A DNA stretch of 64,000 nt from Prevotella lacticifex (GTDB lineage: Bacteria; Bacteroidota; Bacteroidia; Bacteroidales; Bacteroidaceae): the NCBI RefSeq assembly GCF_019973375.1, contig NZ_BPTV01000002.1, positions 419,228 to 483,227 of the forward strand, in the 5' to 3' direction. The translations under genes were made by a program, and so were the position numbers. Below are positions 25,401 to 35,751 of this stretch, piece after piece (within the stretch, counting starts at the first letter, position 1; each line of letters begins with the position of its first letter). The notes under the pieces were generated by a model. That model was not told the DNA's origin, did no database searches, and saw only the letters and a list, made by a program, of their open reading frames with translations.

Positions 25401-28400
25401 TGCGGTCGTCGAGGCCCACGTTATGATAGTTGTTCTCTTCTTCCGTGTTCTCAATGCCCGTTATGGCGTTATACTGCATGGAGTCGCCAATAGCGATACC
25501 CTCGTACTGCGTCGTCATGCTGTTGTTCTGGTCATCCTTCCAGATGAGGGAGTTGTAGAGGCTCGACGTGCCCGTGGCAGCGTCGCTAAGCTTGATATGT
25601 CCGCCGTTCATGGCGAAGGTGCAGTTGACGATGCTCACCTGGTCGGTGCACTCGAGCGGATTGCCCGACCCGGAGTGGAAGACACTATTATATATAAGTG
25701 TGCGTCCGCCACCCTGCTCTATGCGTACCGCCGGAACAGATGTAGCAGTGTTCTCGCCGTTCTGCTGGAAGATACAGTTCTTGATGGTCAGTTTCGGCAC
25801 ACCGATAGCGTCCAGATGTGTTTCCGTCTTCTTCTTGGTATTCTCATCCGACTTGAACTGTTCCTTATAATATATGGCCGCACCGCCGATGGCAGTGCCC
25901 TTCGACTCTGTATGGGCATTGGAAGCATAATTGTTTATGAATGTCAGACCATCGAAGGTTATCGGCATCACCTGTCCTGTTGTTGTCGACGACTTATTGA
26001 TGCCGCCTGTTGTCACATCAATAGTCTCGCCTATTGTTCCGCCGCTACCTCTGTTGCCTTGCGTTTTCCACTGTTCGGCATCGGAGATAAGGAAAAGATG
26101 AGCCATATTGTCGGGTGTCGACGTCGACTTCTTCGCCATCTCCAAGACGGTAGGATACTGTTCTATGTCGCGTGCCCCTTCGATGTCCTTACTGTATCCG
26201 CCCTCTATGGTCAGGCTCTCTGCCATATAATCATGACCGGAGATAATCTTCTTCTTCAGCGCTACCATACCGTTATTCTCGCCGGTATGTATCTGGAAGC
26301 CGTTGTTGTTCTCGTCGAGGGTATATGTCGGCGAGTAGGTACCGCCCATAATCTTGACCACCTTCGGGCGGTCGTTACGGCTGAGGAGCAGTGTCTCGAT
26401 GGCTCGCTGAAGGTCGCTCGTCGGAGTGTCCCACGAGCGTCCGTCGGCGGCACCGGTAGTCTCCTCATTCGACACCCACATCACGTCGATGCTGTCGCCG
26501 TCGGCCACGGTGAGCTGCGAGTGCTGATACTCGTACACGCCGATGTCGATATAATCCTTAGTAACGTTGCCGAGCGGGTCGGCAGAGATACGGTTCATAT
26601 TCTCCGTGCTCTCCTCGTTCTTGTCGTTGGCATAGCTCATATACTTTTCGTCGCCTAAGGGCAGGAGGGTGAGCTTGAAACCATTCTTATAGAACTTCGA
26701 CAACAGGGGATAGATACCATGCGCCTTGAATTCGCCCGAAGCATCATCCTTCTCGAATTTTCCAGCCGTAGTCTGTTCTATCTCACCCCATCCAGCATCG
26801 ACGAGTTGGTTGACGCGCGACAGCAGCCAGTCGGCGCTCGACATATATCCGTCGATGCCGGCCTTTGTCGACGGTTGGATGAAGTTCGGTCCGTCGACGG
26901 CATCGTTATTACCGTTAATGATGACGTTGTTATTCTTGTTACCAAGGAAAGCATAAAGATTCGTCAGATCGCCATACGTAACGTCCTTCGCTCTAAGGTC
27001 CTCACTTGAGGTCTTCACCGTCTGACCATGCCCATCCTCATAAGCGCAGAAGAACAGAGCCTCATCATTGTCGCTACCGAAGTTGGCAAGTCGTTTATCG
27101 CCGTCCGTATCGACCTCATTACCCCAGAAGATGCTGTTCACGGCGATGTGTATGTGGTTCGACTTTGAGTTTGGCAGCGTGTTATAGATAGACGGATAGC
27201 TGTGAGCCTTGTTGCGCACTGAGTTGCAGTTGACAAGCGCTATCGACGAGTTGTCGCCGGCCCAGAGCACACCACCATAGCCCAACGTCTCGTTGTTTGT
27301 CTTGCCATTACTGTCGGTATAGGTTTTGTTCAATGTGCCCGTACCCTTGATGGCCTCGTTGTTGGCGAAGATACTGTTGACGATGGTCACCTCATCGTTA
27401 GTGGCTATAGCTCCGCCACCCGACCACGTAACAAAGTCGCGGTCGTAGTCATCGGCTGTAACGTCATCCGGGCTCTTCGTATAGTTCTGCACAAAGGAAC
27501 ATCCCACGACATCGAGCTGTCCGTTGGTGAAGATGGCTCCGCCAAGGCGTGCCCTGTTGTTCTGGAACAGCGTGTTGGCCACCACCATAGGTATGCTTCG
27601 CTTCGGTGCTCCCACGCCGTCCTCGTATTTATCATCAGAAACCTCCGTACCGTCGACCATGATTCCACCACCGCGGAAATACCAGAGCTTATTCTGTACC
27701 GAAGTCTCATAGCCCATTGCCGAACCGTCGCGGATAACGAGTCCGTCGAGGAGGATAGTCCGGTTCAGGCGTGATGTCGTCGTTTCCTTAGCAGCGTCTG
27801 TCGTTACCGTGGTCAGATTGTTATCGCTGAAATATTCCGGGAGCTTACCCACCGACTTCTCGTCGGCGTTACAGTTGATGACATGGTAGACATTCTTCAC
27901 CTGCAGGTCGCTGCCCACAGAGAGCCCGGAGAGTATGGTCTGGTTCTCCATCTCCCACGGCTCGACGACAGAGTTCTTGTTAATATCGTAGCGCACACGC
28001 TCAGCACGGATGTCGTCGGTACTCTTGCCATAGAGTGTTACACCGTTGACAGTCACCGTTCCTGACGTAGCCTGACAATACATGTGGTCGCCCTTGCTGA
28101 CGTCGATACCGCCGATGACGGCCACGCCCTCCGGGATATTAAAGGTATTGGTACGCACGGCACCCTGCTCACCATACATATTAGTATAAGGATAATACGT
28201 GCCTCCGGCGACGAAGACCTCAAAGCGGTGGTTGCGCGGTTTGTCCTTTTCCGGGGTCGTGTCGCCAGACGACTCTTCGCGCTGCCGCACGTGCATGATA
28301 TAGTCGAAGGCATCGCCGAGGCGTTGGAACGGGTTGGCAAACGATGATCCCACCTGCTTGTAAATCTCATCATCGCTGTCGAGGAGCTTGTTTGCCTTGT

Positions 28401-31400
28401 CGTTCGACACACTCGACGGATGTACAACAAAGAGGCGGTAGAATACCTTTGCCACCGCAACATCATAGCTGGCGTTGATGGCACGGGCACCGATATCAGT
28501 AGAGACGTTATCCTTCACGACGAGACTTGTACCGTCATAAGCTGTTTCATCGTTGGCAGTCTGCGACATACGTTTCACGCCCGCGATATCCACTGAGTCG
28601 ATACCTGGGAAGAACCGTATCATACTGCGCATCGTCTGATAAGGCAGTGCCGCACGAGCTAAAACCGACGACTTCTGCATAGCATAGTACTGGTACACTC
28701 TCTCTTCAGTCTTCAGCTTATCGTCGGCTTGCCAGCGCAAGCCCTGATCCGACATACCGCTGACGCTGATGTTGTTCACTCCGGCCTCACGGACATTGGT
28801 AACGGCGGTGTAGTTGACCGGGAAGTTCCACACGTCCTGCACGGCATCGACATTGACGACACCGGCGATATCGCTCTGGTCACTGCTCTTGTTCATCCAC
28901 ACCACGTTACCAATGGAGCGCAGATTGGTGTTGAAGAAGATGCCGCCCCCGTTCTTCGTTGAGGTCTCATTACCATTATATACGATGGTGTTATAAGCGA
29001 GAATGGACCATGTTGAGAGTCCGGACGTATCCGGTTCCTCAATGGCTATGCCGGCACCATAGGCCGCATTATTGTCCTGGATGATACATCCCGAGACAAT
29101 TCCCGACGACTGCACATAGAGTCCGCCGCCGTATCCAGAGGCACTGTTGTTCTGTATCACGCAGTTGGAAATATCGGCAAAGTCCGTCACCACTGCAGCA
29201 CCGCCGCGCTGGTTCTCCTCCAACACGCCGTCGGCCTCGCCTCCCTCAATGAAACAGCCGTTGAGCAGAGAACGCGAGAAGAGGTTATCGCCAGGTGTCT
29301 GCTCCCACGTCGCCTTATAGGTAGTAATAACGTCGCTGAGCTTCTCGTATATCGGCAGACCGTCGTCGCCGGTCTTTCCCGTGGCTATACGGTTGCCGTT
29401 CTCATCGAAGACATAATCGGTGAACGTCACCACATGGTAAGCTGTAGAGGTACCTTCATCGTAGTTGAAGCCACCTTTCAGCAGTGTCTTTTTGTTCAGC
29501 GGGTCGCGCTCTTTGAATTCGTCGTTCCAACCACCCTGCACCTCCACGCCGTGAGGAATCTGTATGCTGTACTGTCGCGGGTTCACGTCGAGGTTGGTGT
29601 TGTAGTCGGTGGTCCGCGACGGCTCATAACCGCCACCCGGGACGGCGGCGAGCTTCACTATGACATGCGCCTTAGGGTTAGCATACTTATATCGTCCGGC
29701 AGCATCGAGCACCTGCTGCAGCTTTCCGTTACAAGCAGCGTTAGCGGCGTTGCTGGCATTGGCCACACCGCCACCGTTTTGCGAAACATAATAGGTAGCA
29801 ACATTAAAATCCTTTTCCGTTCCCGTCAAATCATCCACAGTACTGTACACCCGATGCTTCTCCGTACCCGTCTCCGGCTTAATCTCATTGGAGCCGTTAT
29901 ACTCGTAAGCGCCCTTGTCGATACGGCAGTCCTGGATGCGGTCGGCACCGGCGATGTCCTCAGTCACATTCAGCGTCTGCGTAAGCTCCGTGCCATATAC
30001 CTCCGAGCCCATATTGATGCAGAACTTGGCAAGGTCAGAAGCCGGGTTGATGCTGTAGGGGTTGTCGGTGAAGAAATACCGCTTGCCATCATAAGAAGAG
30101 ACAGACGTTCCATCTTTCAACTTATATTTGCTTTCGCTGAAAAGATCTTTTGAAGCACACTGATCAATATATCTTGTTGGGTATGGATCCTTATTATATG
30201 CGCTACCACTCCCAGGAATGACATCATTATTATCGAAGATATTAAAATTATATAGATATTGCTGGTACTTATAAACTGTAGGATTCGTACTGACGACAGT
30301 CTTGTCGAGCGTATGGGTTCCCTTTACTACGCCTTCATTCGCAAATTTTGGACAAGGAATAGAATGATAACAGTCATAAAGTATTCCAGGCAGCCCAATT
30401 TTATCAGTCCAATAATGACGGCAAACCGTATTATAGTTCTCACCGGTGTTGCCATATCCTGTGTTTCCCCAGAAAATGCAGTTATAGAATCTTGCCATTC
30501 CCTTAGCTGTTTCATCTGTGGTATAATCATTAAAATCCCAGATACTCGGAGAAATGGCACCACTGGACTTTGTCCATCCTATATTGTATGCAAAGGTACA
30601 ATTATAGAGTTTATTGTATTTTGTATTATCTGCCTTGATTGCCAAAGCCAACCCCAATATGTTACTTGAATTATTTCTGTTTGCATAATCAGAGGCATTC
30701 TCTACTATCATCGTATTAATGACAGTGCCTCCGTACATATAGATACCGGCACTTGATCCTTTTGGGTTGGCATAAATAATGTTGTTTCGAACAATACAAT
30801 CAATTACTTTACCACCACTTAAATAGATGCCTGCTCCTCCATGCTCAAAAACAGATGTAGTGAGATAATTGTTACGGACTAAGCAGTTCTTCAGTGTAAT
30901 GCCAGTTCCTCCAAGATAAGCACCTACACCGCCAGCATTCGTGGTTGTATTATTAGCTGTAAATTTTCCATTTTGCATCGTCAGGCCTTCCCACATGGTG
31001 GCCGTAGTGATGCCTGATCCATACACCACCCGCTTGTTCCCACTACCGTCCAGTATCGTCTGATAGGTGGCATCAAGGTTGGAGATATCTCGTTCACCCT
31101 CACGCTTTCCCGGATTACCGTAAGCCTTGAAGCCGCCATAGACGTTGACACCTGCCACCATATTGACAGTTTGTCCTTCCTTGTAGGTACCTGCCGCAAT
31201 CCAGATATTCTTTACTCCATTGTTTTTTGCCTGCTGCAAGGCATAGGTCAGCGTCTTGAACGCCTTCGACCATGATAAGCCATTATTACTGTTGCTACCG
31301 TTTGTCCGCACATAGTATGTCGAGCCGTTCTCTGGCTGGCGCGTGTTCTCGATGGCACCGATGTCCGGTGCACCACCATAGGCACGGTAATGCAGGGCAA

Positions 31401-34400
31401 AGTCAGTCTCCTTCGACGGGTCCTCGCTGGTCGCCACCGTTGCGGCGTTGACCATCGGGTTCATATCCATCGGGGTATAATCGACGAGACCGCCGTAGAG
31501 CGTCGGGTCGTCGGCGTTCTGCTGCACGAAGATCGTACGCACGGGGTTGGCAAAGCGCGGATAGGTATGGTCGTCGGTGCGTGAGTTGCCAAAGGTAGGC
31601 ACATAGTCGCTGGTACTAACAGTGCCCATACCCTTATCAGAATAGAGCAGGTCCACCTGATTACCCCTTCCAGCGACAGCGACGCCACTGCTGCCACTAT
31701 AGTACAGCGACGCGAGGTTCGAGCCGTCGGCCTTCAGTTCCGAACGGTCACCAAGCGAGTCAGTGGCATTGGCGTAGATGGCCGAGTTTGTCACCGTGAT
31801 GGTCGGCGTAACATTACCATTATGCTTTACTGCCGCGAACACATTACCTACATTATTCACCACGGTGCAGTGGTTCAGCGTTATCGAGGCGTTGCTAACG
31901 GCCTGGATGATACCCGCCGAGGCGCGCCATTGGTTCACCGTGTTCTTGTCCTGCTTGTTGCGTACGGCATTGTTATGGATAACACAGTTCTCCATTGTCA
32001 ACGCAGCTTTCTGCAACTGAGTTGGGTTGTCCGACATGTAGTTGTCACCACTGACGAAGACAGCGGCACCACCCATCGGTGCCCAGCAGTTGGAGATGAC
32101 ACAGTTGCGCACGATATTCCCCGTCATATCCTGCGTTCGCTCAGCACGTGAGCGTGCACCGATAAAGATACCTGAGCCATAGCCATAGGCCTGACGGTAG
32201 GTATAGGAGTCCTCGGCATCGTTACCATTGTAGGTAGGGTCGTCCGGTTTCTCGGCGTTACCATAGGAGATATAGAATCCGTCAAGGACCGCATCGTGGA
32301 CGTTCGGGAAGATGACACAGTGGACACTGTTGTACTTATAGTCGTCAACGATGTTACCCGTGATACGCGTAACATTCTCCTTCGGGTTGCGGGCGACAAT
32401 TTTCTCACCAGTTCCTTCCACGGTATAATCGGTAACTTGCGTGCCGGTCAGCTTCGAGGAGTATCCGCCATACATCAGCATATTGCTGAGCAGATGGAGA
32501 GCCGCACTCTGCAGGTCGGCCTCACCGGACTGAAGGTCATAGAGGTACGAGCTCGGTCCGGCTGCGGTTACGAGTCCCTGCTTGACGAGGATCTGCGTCT
32601 TACCGGTCCAGCTTTTATTGCTACTTAAATATTTCTCCATGTCATAGACGGCCTCACTGACATTATCCAACGGTGTGTCCCAACTGTTACCGGTCTTTCC
32701 TTCAAGACTATTGATGACACGGTTCGGGTCGACGAAGAGTGTTGGGATATTTGTTGACGGATCAGAACCGTCGACAGCCGGCAGCATGGCAATCTCGTAA
32801 TCCTCCTCATCAGCCGCGACGGCACCGAGAGCCGACACGGGGTTGAAGACAGCCCCGAAGATGTCGCGGGCGGAATGGCTCTTGGTAATCATATTACCGA
32901 AGGCCGTCAGCTGCGACACCTGTACACCCTTCATCTCCAGATAGCTCTTTGAGTTGAGTTTCCATTGCGTAGGACTGTACAGAAGAGCATCGTTGACACC
33001 GGCCGTTTTCGACGGTACCTCGAAGATAGGATAGTTACCGGCCTTGCTCGCAGTGAAATTGCTTTTATCGAGTTGGAAGACATTACTGCGCAAGGAGTTT
33101 CCCCAGTCGGTGATATCGTAATTGCTGAAGGCCATATAGCTCAGTCGCGGCCGCTGTGCCGTGGCCAGTTTGAAGATGTTCGAGGCATTGTTGTATCCGA
33201 ACTGTATATCGTTGTTGGCGGCACAGGTGTTACCCCACACCACGCTGTTGAACGCCGAACCGGCACCGTAGACATAGAGTCCGCCGGTACGGCCGTAGCG
33301 GATGTTGTTGATGGTAATATCGGTACCCGTACACTCGTTATTGGTGATGGTACAGTGGTTCAGTACACCACCTTTATATAATGCCACGCCACCGCCTTCG
33401 GTATTGGCGTTGTTATTGTTAATGATACATGTCGAGGCATAGGGGTCGAAGCCATCCTTGGTGTATTTGCTTGTGGAATAAGGATGCTCCTCCGGTGTAT
33501 AGACAATCATCAGTCCACCACCGACACGCGCCATGTTATTCGTGATAACGCTCTTGCGCAAGGCTCCGTTATTCTCCATGCACACACCACCGCCGTATCC
33601 GTCGGTGACACCGATGCCAAGGGTCTGACACTGATAGATATAGCAATGCTTGACCGTTCCGCCACGGTCCATATATATGCCGCCGCCACGCCGTGATGCC
33701 GAGCAACGGCGTACGACGCAATTACTTAGCGTGGCATGCTGCACCATATACGCGCCACCGCCAAAGGCCGTCAGGTCGCGTTCAGTCGTTGTACGTCCTG
33801 AGGCGTTGCCGTCCTCGATGACGCAGCCGTCGACGCTGGCACCGTATACAAGGGAGTCGGCAAAGAGCGTCTCCTTGCCGGCGTCGTCCTTACAGAAACC
33901 GTTGGTAGCGAACCACAGCACATGGTAGGAGTTGCCTGGGAAACGGGTATCATACTGCTTTTTATTGTTGTTCCAGTCGAACTTTCCCATGACCGTAGAG
34001 TGGTTGCCCGAAAGGATGGTGGCATACTTGAAGTCATAGGACATGATGGTGTCATTGGCCGCCATGCCGATGGGCCTGTCTGTCTCAGAGCCAGTGGGTT
34101 TGTTCTTCGCTTTGGGGTCGTCAGCCTTCCATTGGGGAGCTGAAGATAGTTTACGCTGGTCAGGTGTAGCCTCCGGATTCTTGGGGTTGAACCCGCCATA
34201 GAGGTGTATGCCGTCGTAGATTTTGAATGATGTCGACAGGACCGACGATCCGCTGCCGGTGCTCTCCGACGGATAATATTTACCCGCTGCCACATACACG
34301 CTGCCGGAGTGGAGGTTGTTGCGCTGCATGTAGTCGTAGAGGTCGTTGATGGCGTCCTGAACGTTATCCTTGGCCTTGTCCCACGATTTGCCGTCGTTGG

Positions 34401-34575
34401 CATATTTGCCGGTCTGGGCATTGACGTAGCGGATGGTGTCGGTCTGGGCAGAGGCAGAAAACGGCAGGAGAAAGAAGAGGAAGAGCAATATAAAGACCAG
34501 ACCCTCTCCAAGTCCCTCTAAGAGAGAGACGAAGGGGCTACTAAACTTGGCTCGTTTTGTTTTATCCTCTTTCAT
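22414..34575 (-). CDS. Giant beta-helix surface adhesin with T9SS-like sorting tail
   Basis: A protein of about 4053 residues, the last gene of the fimbrial operon. After a signal peptide (ending FSASAQT, about residue 45) it is built of seven modules of 450-600 residues. Each opens with a strand-rich motif such as YYVRTNGSNSNNGLSWSKAF or VMWVSNEETTGAADGRSWDT, runs through Asn/Gly-rich right-handed beta-helix turns (NNxAxxGGGxxxxxG), and closes with DIGA(Y)E-like motifs, as in polymorphic outer-membrane and choice-of-anchor Q proteins. Modules begin near residues 45, 630, 1090, 1590, 2050, 2710 and 3180. The last 65 residues (TIYSVGGAMVERG, GVYIVRV, KVSLRLGR) resemble a type 9 secretion sorting domain. 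Likely tip adhesin; ligand unknown. The ATG at 34575 (MKEDKTKRA) is chosen over 34602 because the leader then has usual size. Confidence 0.88.
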   Translation of the reverse strand: MKEDKTKRAKFSSPFVSLLEGLGEGLVFILLFLFFLLPFSASAQTDTIRYVNAQTGKYANDGKSWDKAKDNVQDAINDLYDYMQRNNLHSGSVYVAAGKYYPSESTGSGSSVLSTSFKIYDGIHLYGGFNPKNPEATPDQRKLSSAPQWKADDPKAKNKPTGSETDRPIGMAANDTIMSYDFKYATILSGNHSTVMGKFDWNNNKKQYDTRFPGNSYHVLWFATNGFCKDDAGKETLFADSLVYGASVDGCVIEDGNASGRTTTERDLTAFGGGAYMVQHATLSNCVVRRCSASRRGGGIYMDRGGTVKHCYIYQCQTLGIGVTDGYGGGVCMENNGALRKSVITNNMARVGGGLMIVYTPEEHPYSTSKYTKDGFDPYASTCIINNNNANTEGGGVALYKGGVLNHCTITNNECTGTDITINNIRYGRTGGLYVYGAGSAFNSVVWGNTCAANNDIQFGYNNASNIFKLATAQRPRLSYMAFSNYDITDWGNSLRSNVFQLDKSNFTASKAGNYPIFEVPSKTAGVNDALLYSPTQWKLNSKSYLEMKGVQVSQLTAFGNMITKSHSARDIFGAVFNPVSALGAVAADEEDYEIAMLPAVDGSDPSTNIPTLFVDPNRVINSLEGKTGNSWDTPLDNVSEAVYDMEKYLSSNKSWTGKTQILVKQGLVTAAGPSSYLYDLQSGEADLQSAALHLLSNMLMYGGYSSKLTGTQVTDYTVEGTGEKIVARNPKENVTRITGNIVDDYKYNSVHCVIFPNVHDAVLDGFYISYGNAEKPDDPTYNGNDAEDSYTYRQAYGYGSGIFIGARSRAERTQDMTGNIVRNCVISNCWAPMGGAAVFVSGDNYMSDNPTQLQKAALTMENCVIHNNAVRNKQDKNTVNQWRASAGIIQAVSNASITLNHCTVVNNVGNVFAAVKHNGNVTPTITVTNSAIYANATDSLGDRSELKADGSNLASLYYSGSSGVAVAGRGNQVDLLYSDKGMGTVSTSDYVPTFGNSRTDDHTYPRFANPVRTIFVQQNADDPTLYGGLVDYTPMDMNPMVNAATVATSEDPSKETDFALHYRAYGGAPDIGAIENTRQPENGSTYYVRTNGSNSNNGLSWSKAFKTLTYALQQAKNNGVKNIWIAAGTYKEGQTVNMVAGVNVYGGFKAYGNPGKREGERDISNLDATYQTILDGSGNKRVVYGSGITTATMWEGLTMQNGKFTANNTTTNAGGVGAYLGGTGITLKNCLVRNNYLTTSVFEHGGAGIYLSGGKVIDCIVRNNIIYANPKGSSAGIYMYGGTVINTMIVENASDYANRNNSSNILGLALAIKADNTKYNKLYNCTFAYNIGWTKSSGAISPSIWDFNDYTTDETAKGMARFYNCIFWGNTGYGNTGENYNTVCRHYWTDKIGLPGILYDCYHSIPCPKFANEGVVKGTHTLDKTVVSTNPTVYKYQQYLYNFNIFDNNDVIPGSGSAYNKDPYPTRYIDQCASKDLFSESKYKLKDGTSVSSYDGKRYFFTDNPYSINPASDLAKFCINMGSEVYGTELTQTLNVTEDIAGADRIQDCRIDKGAYEYNGSNEIKPETGTEKHRVYSTVDDLTGTEKDFNVATYYVSQNGGGVANASNAANAACNGKLQQVLDAAGRYKYANPKAHVIVKLAAVPGGGYEPSRTTDYNTNLDVNPRQYSIQIPHGVEVQGGWNDEFKERDPLNKKTLLKGGFNYDEGTSTAYHVVTFTDYVFDENGNRIATGKTGDDGLPIYEKLSDVITTYKATWEQTPGDNLFSRSLLNGCFIEGGEADGVLEENQRGGAAVVTDFADISNCVIQNNSASGYGGGLYVQSSGIVSGCIIQDNNAAYGAGIAIEEPDTSGLSTWSILAYNTIVYNGNETSTKNGGGIFFNTNLRSIGNVVWMNKSSDQSDIAGVVNVDAVQDVWNFPVNYTAVTNVREAGVNNISVSGMSDQGLRWQADDKLKTEERVYQYYAMQKSSVLARAALPYQTMRSMIRFFPGIDSVDIAGVKRMSQTANDETAYDGTSLVVKDNVSTDIGARAINASYDVAVAKVFYRLFVVHPSSVSNDKANKLLDSDDEIYKQVGSSFANPFQRLGDAFDYIMHVRQREESSGDTTPEKDKPRNHRFEVFVAGGTYYPYTNMYGEQGAVRTNTFNIPEGVAVIGGIDVSKGDHMYCQATSGTVTVNGVTLYGKSTDDIRAERVRYDINKNSVVEPWEMENQTILSGLSVGSDLQVKNVYHVINCNADEKSVGKLPEYFSDNNLTTVTTDAAKETTTSRLNRTILLDGLVIRDGSAMGYETSVQNKLWYFRGGGIMVDGTEVSDDKYEDGVGAPKRSIPMVVANTLFQNNRARLGGAIFTNGQLDVVGCSFVQNYTKSPDDVTADDYDRDFVTWSGGGAIATNDEVTIVNSIFANNEAIKGTGTLNKTYTDSNGKTNNETLGYGGVLWAGDNSSIALVNCNSVRNKAHSYPSIYNTLPNSKSNHIHIAVNSIFWGNEVDTDGDKRLANFGSDNDEALFFCAYEDGHGQTVKTSSEDLRAKDVTYGDLTNLYAFLGNKNNNVIINGNNDAVDGPNFIQPSTKAGIDGYMSSADWLLSRVNQLVDAGWGEIEQTTAGKFEKDDASGEFKAHGIYPLLSKFYKNGFKLTLLPLGDEKYMSYANDKNEESTENMNRISADPLGNVTKDYIDIGVYEYQHSQLTVADGDSIDVMWVSNEETTGAADGRSWDTPTSDLQRAIETLLLSRNDRPKVVKIMGGTYSPTYTLDENNNGFQIHTGENNGMVALKKKIISGHDYMAESLTIEGGYSKDIEGARDIEQYPTVLEMAKKSTSTPDNMAHLFLISDAEQWKTQGNRGSGGTIGETIDVTTGGINKSSTTTGQVMPITFDGLTFINNYASNAHTESKGTAIGGAAIYYKEQFKSDENTKKKTETHLDAIGVPKLTIKNCIFQQNGENTATSVPAVRIEQGGGRTLIYNSVFHSGSGNPLECTDQVSIVNCTFAMNGGHIKLSDAATGTSSLYNSLIWKDDQNNSMTTQYEGIAIGDSMQYNAITGIENTEEENNYHNVGLDDRNYNAMEGPNFVNGDGSDISKRDYHINPGVRTLTRANYLLYARNVLGWVDGKTIKDKDGNEITLTDDKIKELLADTVYTKDLANKVRLYDGSMERGAYECSSAMQRVLFVNPSKVAGTMSGLSWENAYGSGMVQRAIDAAAVYTYFNRNADDPTVAKSYVFIKGSEGNTTPEAITLRNGVSVYGSIAPGYTAEPDAVKDSNTGEVQYNNGARSFENKAITEYIDKVKAGRPGLAAKTTNRTRVAGISTITMKTGYGFGALVDGVEVRSDKELTAPAIDITDDISNLVLRNMMIDGNTVNADDQGKGHPVVNLEHGLLYNALVYGNKVAGGQPIVSVGSNGTMLNCTVVADAAGQRTVSNAGKVINCLDYNSADKAADENGSGSYTSCYAATGNPFAPYLRADNVYTLPDYLTSHVPYYYQLHENSKAINAGTKEFTLSTELASFVDLANDRDILGNPRTLGGTVDMGCFETWSIADGDSRYATADGNRYPHEGSVVYIGKDASLSLGSTKGGTQIFTSENAFMPGYLLLKPGASLYGNGNVIHASYVAAERSFPKDMQYTLMSMPFPYDYSNALTTTPNADGSLTETKYDIPLGKTYNGEKRSAWDYSFHDANSECWEELPSKAMKACEGWLLHFDQPLAAETTVRFTGFGSQNGEYVYSEDQNAKTVTLTQYNTTKTTDGSAHFTKLENMGWNLKGMPWLVSGYKTYRVTNGTCDMNVPHVLYTVSADGNNFNTQQSWTDGSTLDFGSAFFTQTAIIGDKETVTFAIPVASDNFVAPAKPFVALSDEDGRTDNVEVDVDDEAKGLAFNIGSDGVKWQSFNDSVPQVYLLDGNGVALSLAGKAPVGVEMAMGYRSVGGRLTVALPDVAAFDGKSVWLKDKATGEVTDLTQASYSLNVAPGYNDNRLTLTIGGVRPYGSSDSSSDSGSSWTVSADDGHLVVRGISDGDAVTIYSVGGAMVERGSASGATYTSRALDQGVYIVRVNGSSKKVSLRLGR

Positions 34576-34626
34576 TCTATGTATCTTATTGCATATGAGC
34601 ATACTTACATATATTTTTTACCATTA

Positions 34627-35688
34627 TCACCACGACGTTTTCACCGTCACCGTCCCGAGCATCCATGGAACGAATGGCTGACTTTTATCGATGCTGCCGG
34701 CATCAATGTCATTCGTTTTTGTGGACTCATTATTCGACATTGTCAGCGAGAACTTGTAATGACTGTTATCGTCTGTCACCGGAATCACATATCTATAGTC
34801 GCGTCCGTACCATTGGCTGCCAGCATCGAGTTGTATACTTTCAGAGTGAGTATCTGTAGCCGTATTCTCTAATGGCTTGAAAATAAAGCACTTCTGCGGC
34901 TGCGGTGTTTTCAGTGTGATATTTGTCAGCTTCACCGACGACTGGATGTCGGTTGCTACATTCCACTGAATGTCGAGTTTCGAGGCGATATGATAGAGCA
35001 CGATGTTTATCGACGGGTTCACCGTGTTCATATTGTTCAACGTACCATAATAGGTGCTGTTTATTTTATAGTTATATGGTGTGGAATAAATATTTTGTAT
35101 TTCCTTCTGAATATCATCGCTCATGGTGAACTGCTGATCCACTATGTCGGCCGTCTTGAGGGCGTTGACGGTACTCTCGTTGCCCTTGGTCAGACCTGGC
35201 AGTTCCACGGCCGACAGGGCCGCATAGACGGCACCTACCGGCTGACGGTAGTCGGGCAGATAGACGTCGATGTATCCCTCATAGCGGTATACAGAGTCGT
35301 TAGCAGTAGCGAGGGCACCCTGATAGCGTTCTTTCTTCCATGTTCCCTTTAGTTGTGTGGAAGAAAGCGTAACATAATCATTTCCGTTTTTGTCTTTCGT
35401 AATGATATAGATATACGACCAGGTTGGCAATTTGAATTTCTCATACGTTCCCGGATCACCGTAAGTTCTTGTAGCCCTTGCATCCGTTGTCGTACTGACG
35501 AGGCTGGCATCGGTAGCCGGAATATAAAGGTTTACCGGCATACGGGTGGTGGCTACGTCATCGGTGTCGGACGATGAGCAGGAAGAGAAGAAGAGTACCG
35601 TTAATAGAAGTACCGCTCCTGTCCCCCATAAAAAGGTAAGAGAGAGGCCACTGACAGTAATCCGATGTATGATGTGCCTTATTTTCAT
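34627..35688 (-). CDS. Fimbrial accessory lipoprotein (FimB/Mfa2-like)
   Basis: A 353-residue lipoprotein: long N-terminal hydrophobic stretch (about 12-36) ending LFFSSC with an SSSDTDD tail, then a beta-rich region of fimbrillin type (RMPVNLYIPATD, ASKLDIQWNVAT near 231-243, YVIPVTDDNSHYKFSL). The DIQW strand and the C-terminal KTSW match minor or anchoring subunits of Bacteroidales fimbriae. It lies between the second FimB/Mfa2-like gene and the giant adhesin (51 bp gap), where tip or adaptor subunits are usually encoded. Exact class not settled: it could be an adaptor joining the adhesin to the shaft. Confidence 0.75.
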   Translation of the reverse strand: MKIRHIIHRITVSGLSLTFLWGTGAVLLLTVLFFSSCSSSDTDDVATTRMPVNLYIPATDASLVSTTTDARATRTYGDPGTYEKFKLPTWSYIYIITKDKNGNDYVTLSSTQLKGTWKKERYQGALATANDSVYRYEGYIDVYLPDYRQPVGAVYAALSAVELPGLTKGNESTVNALKTADIVDQQFTMSDDIQKEIQNIYSTPYNYKINSTYYGTLNNMNTVNPSINIVLYHIASKLDIQWNVATDIQSSVKLTNITLKTPQPQKCFIFKPLENTATDTHSESIQLDAGSQWYGRDYRYVIPVTDDNSHYKFSLTMSNNESTKTNDIDAGSIDKSQPFVPWMLGTVTVKTSW

Positions 35689-35751
35689 GTCTGTAAAAAG
35701 TATTCGATAATATTAAGACCTCAGAGTTTCCCCTTTATCGGAGAGCCCCTT

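Noticed and set aside
25330-26658. 442-residue open frame opposite the giant adhesin gene
   Set aside because: A shadow of a GC-rich third codon position; composition (Val/Arg/His-rich) is typical of antisense frames and no promoter precedes it.
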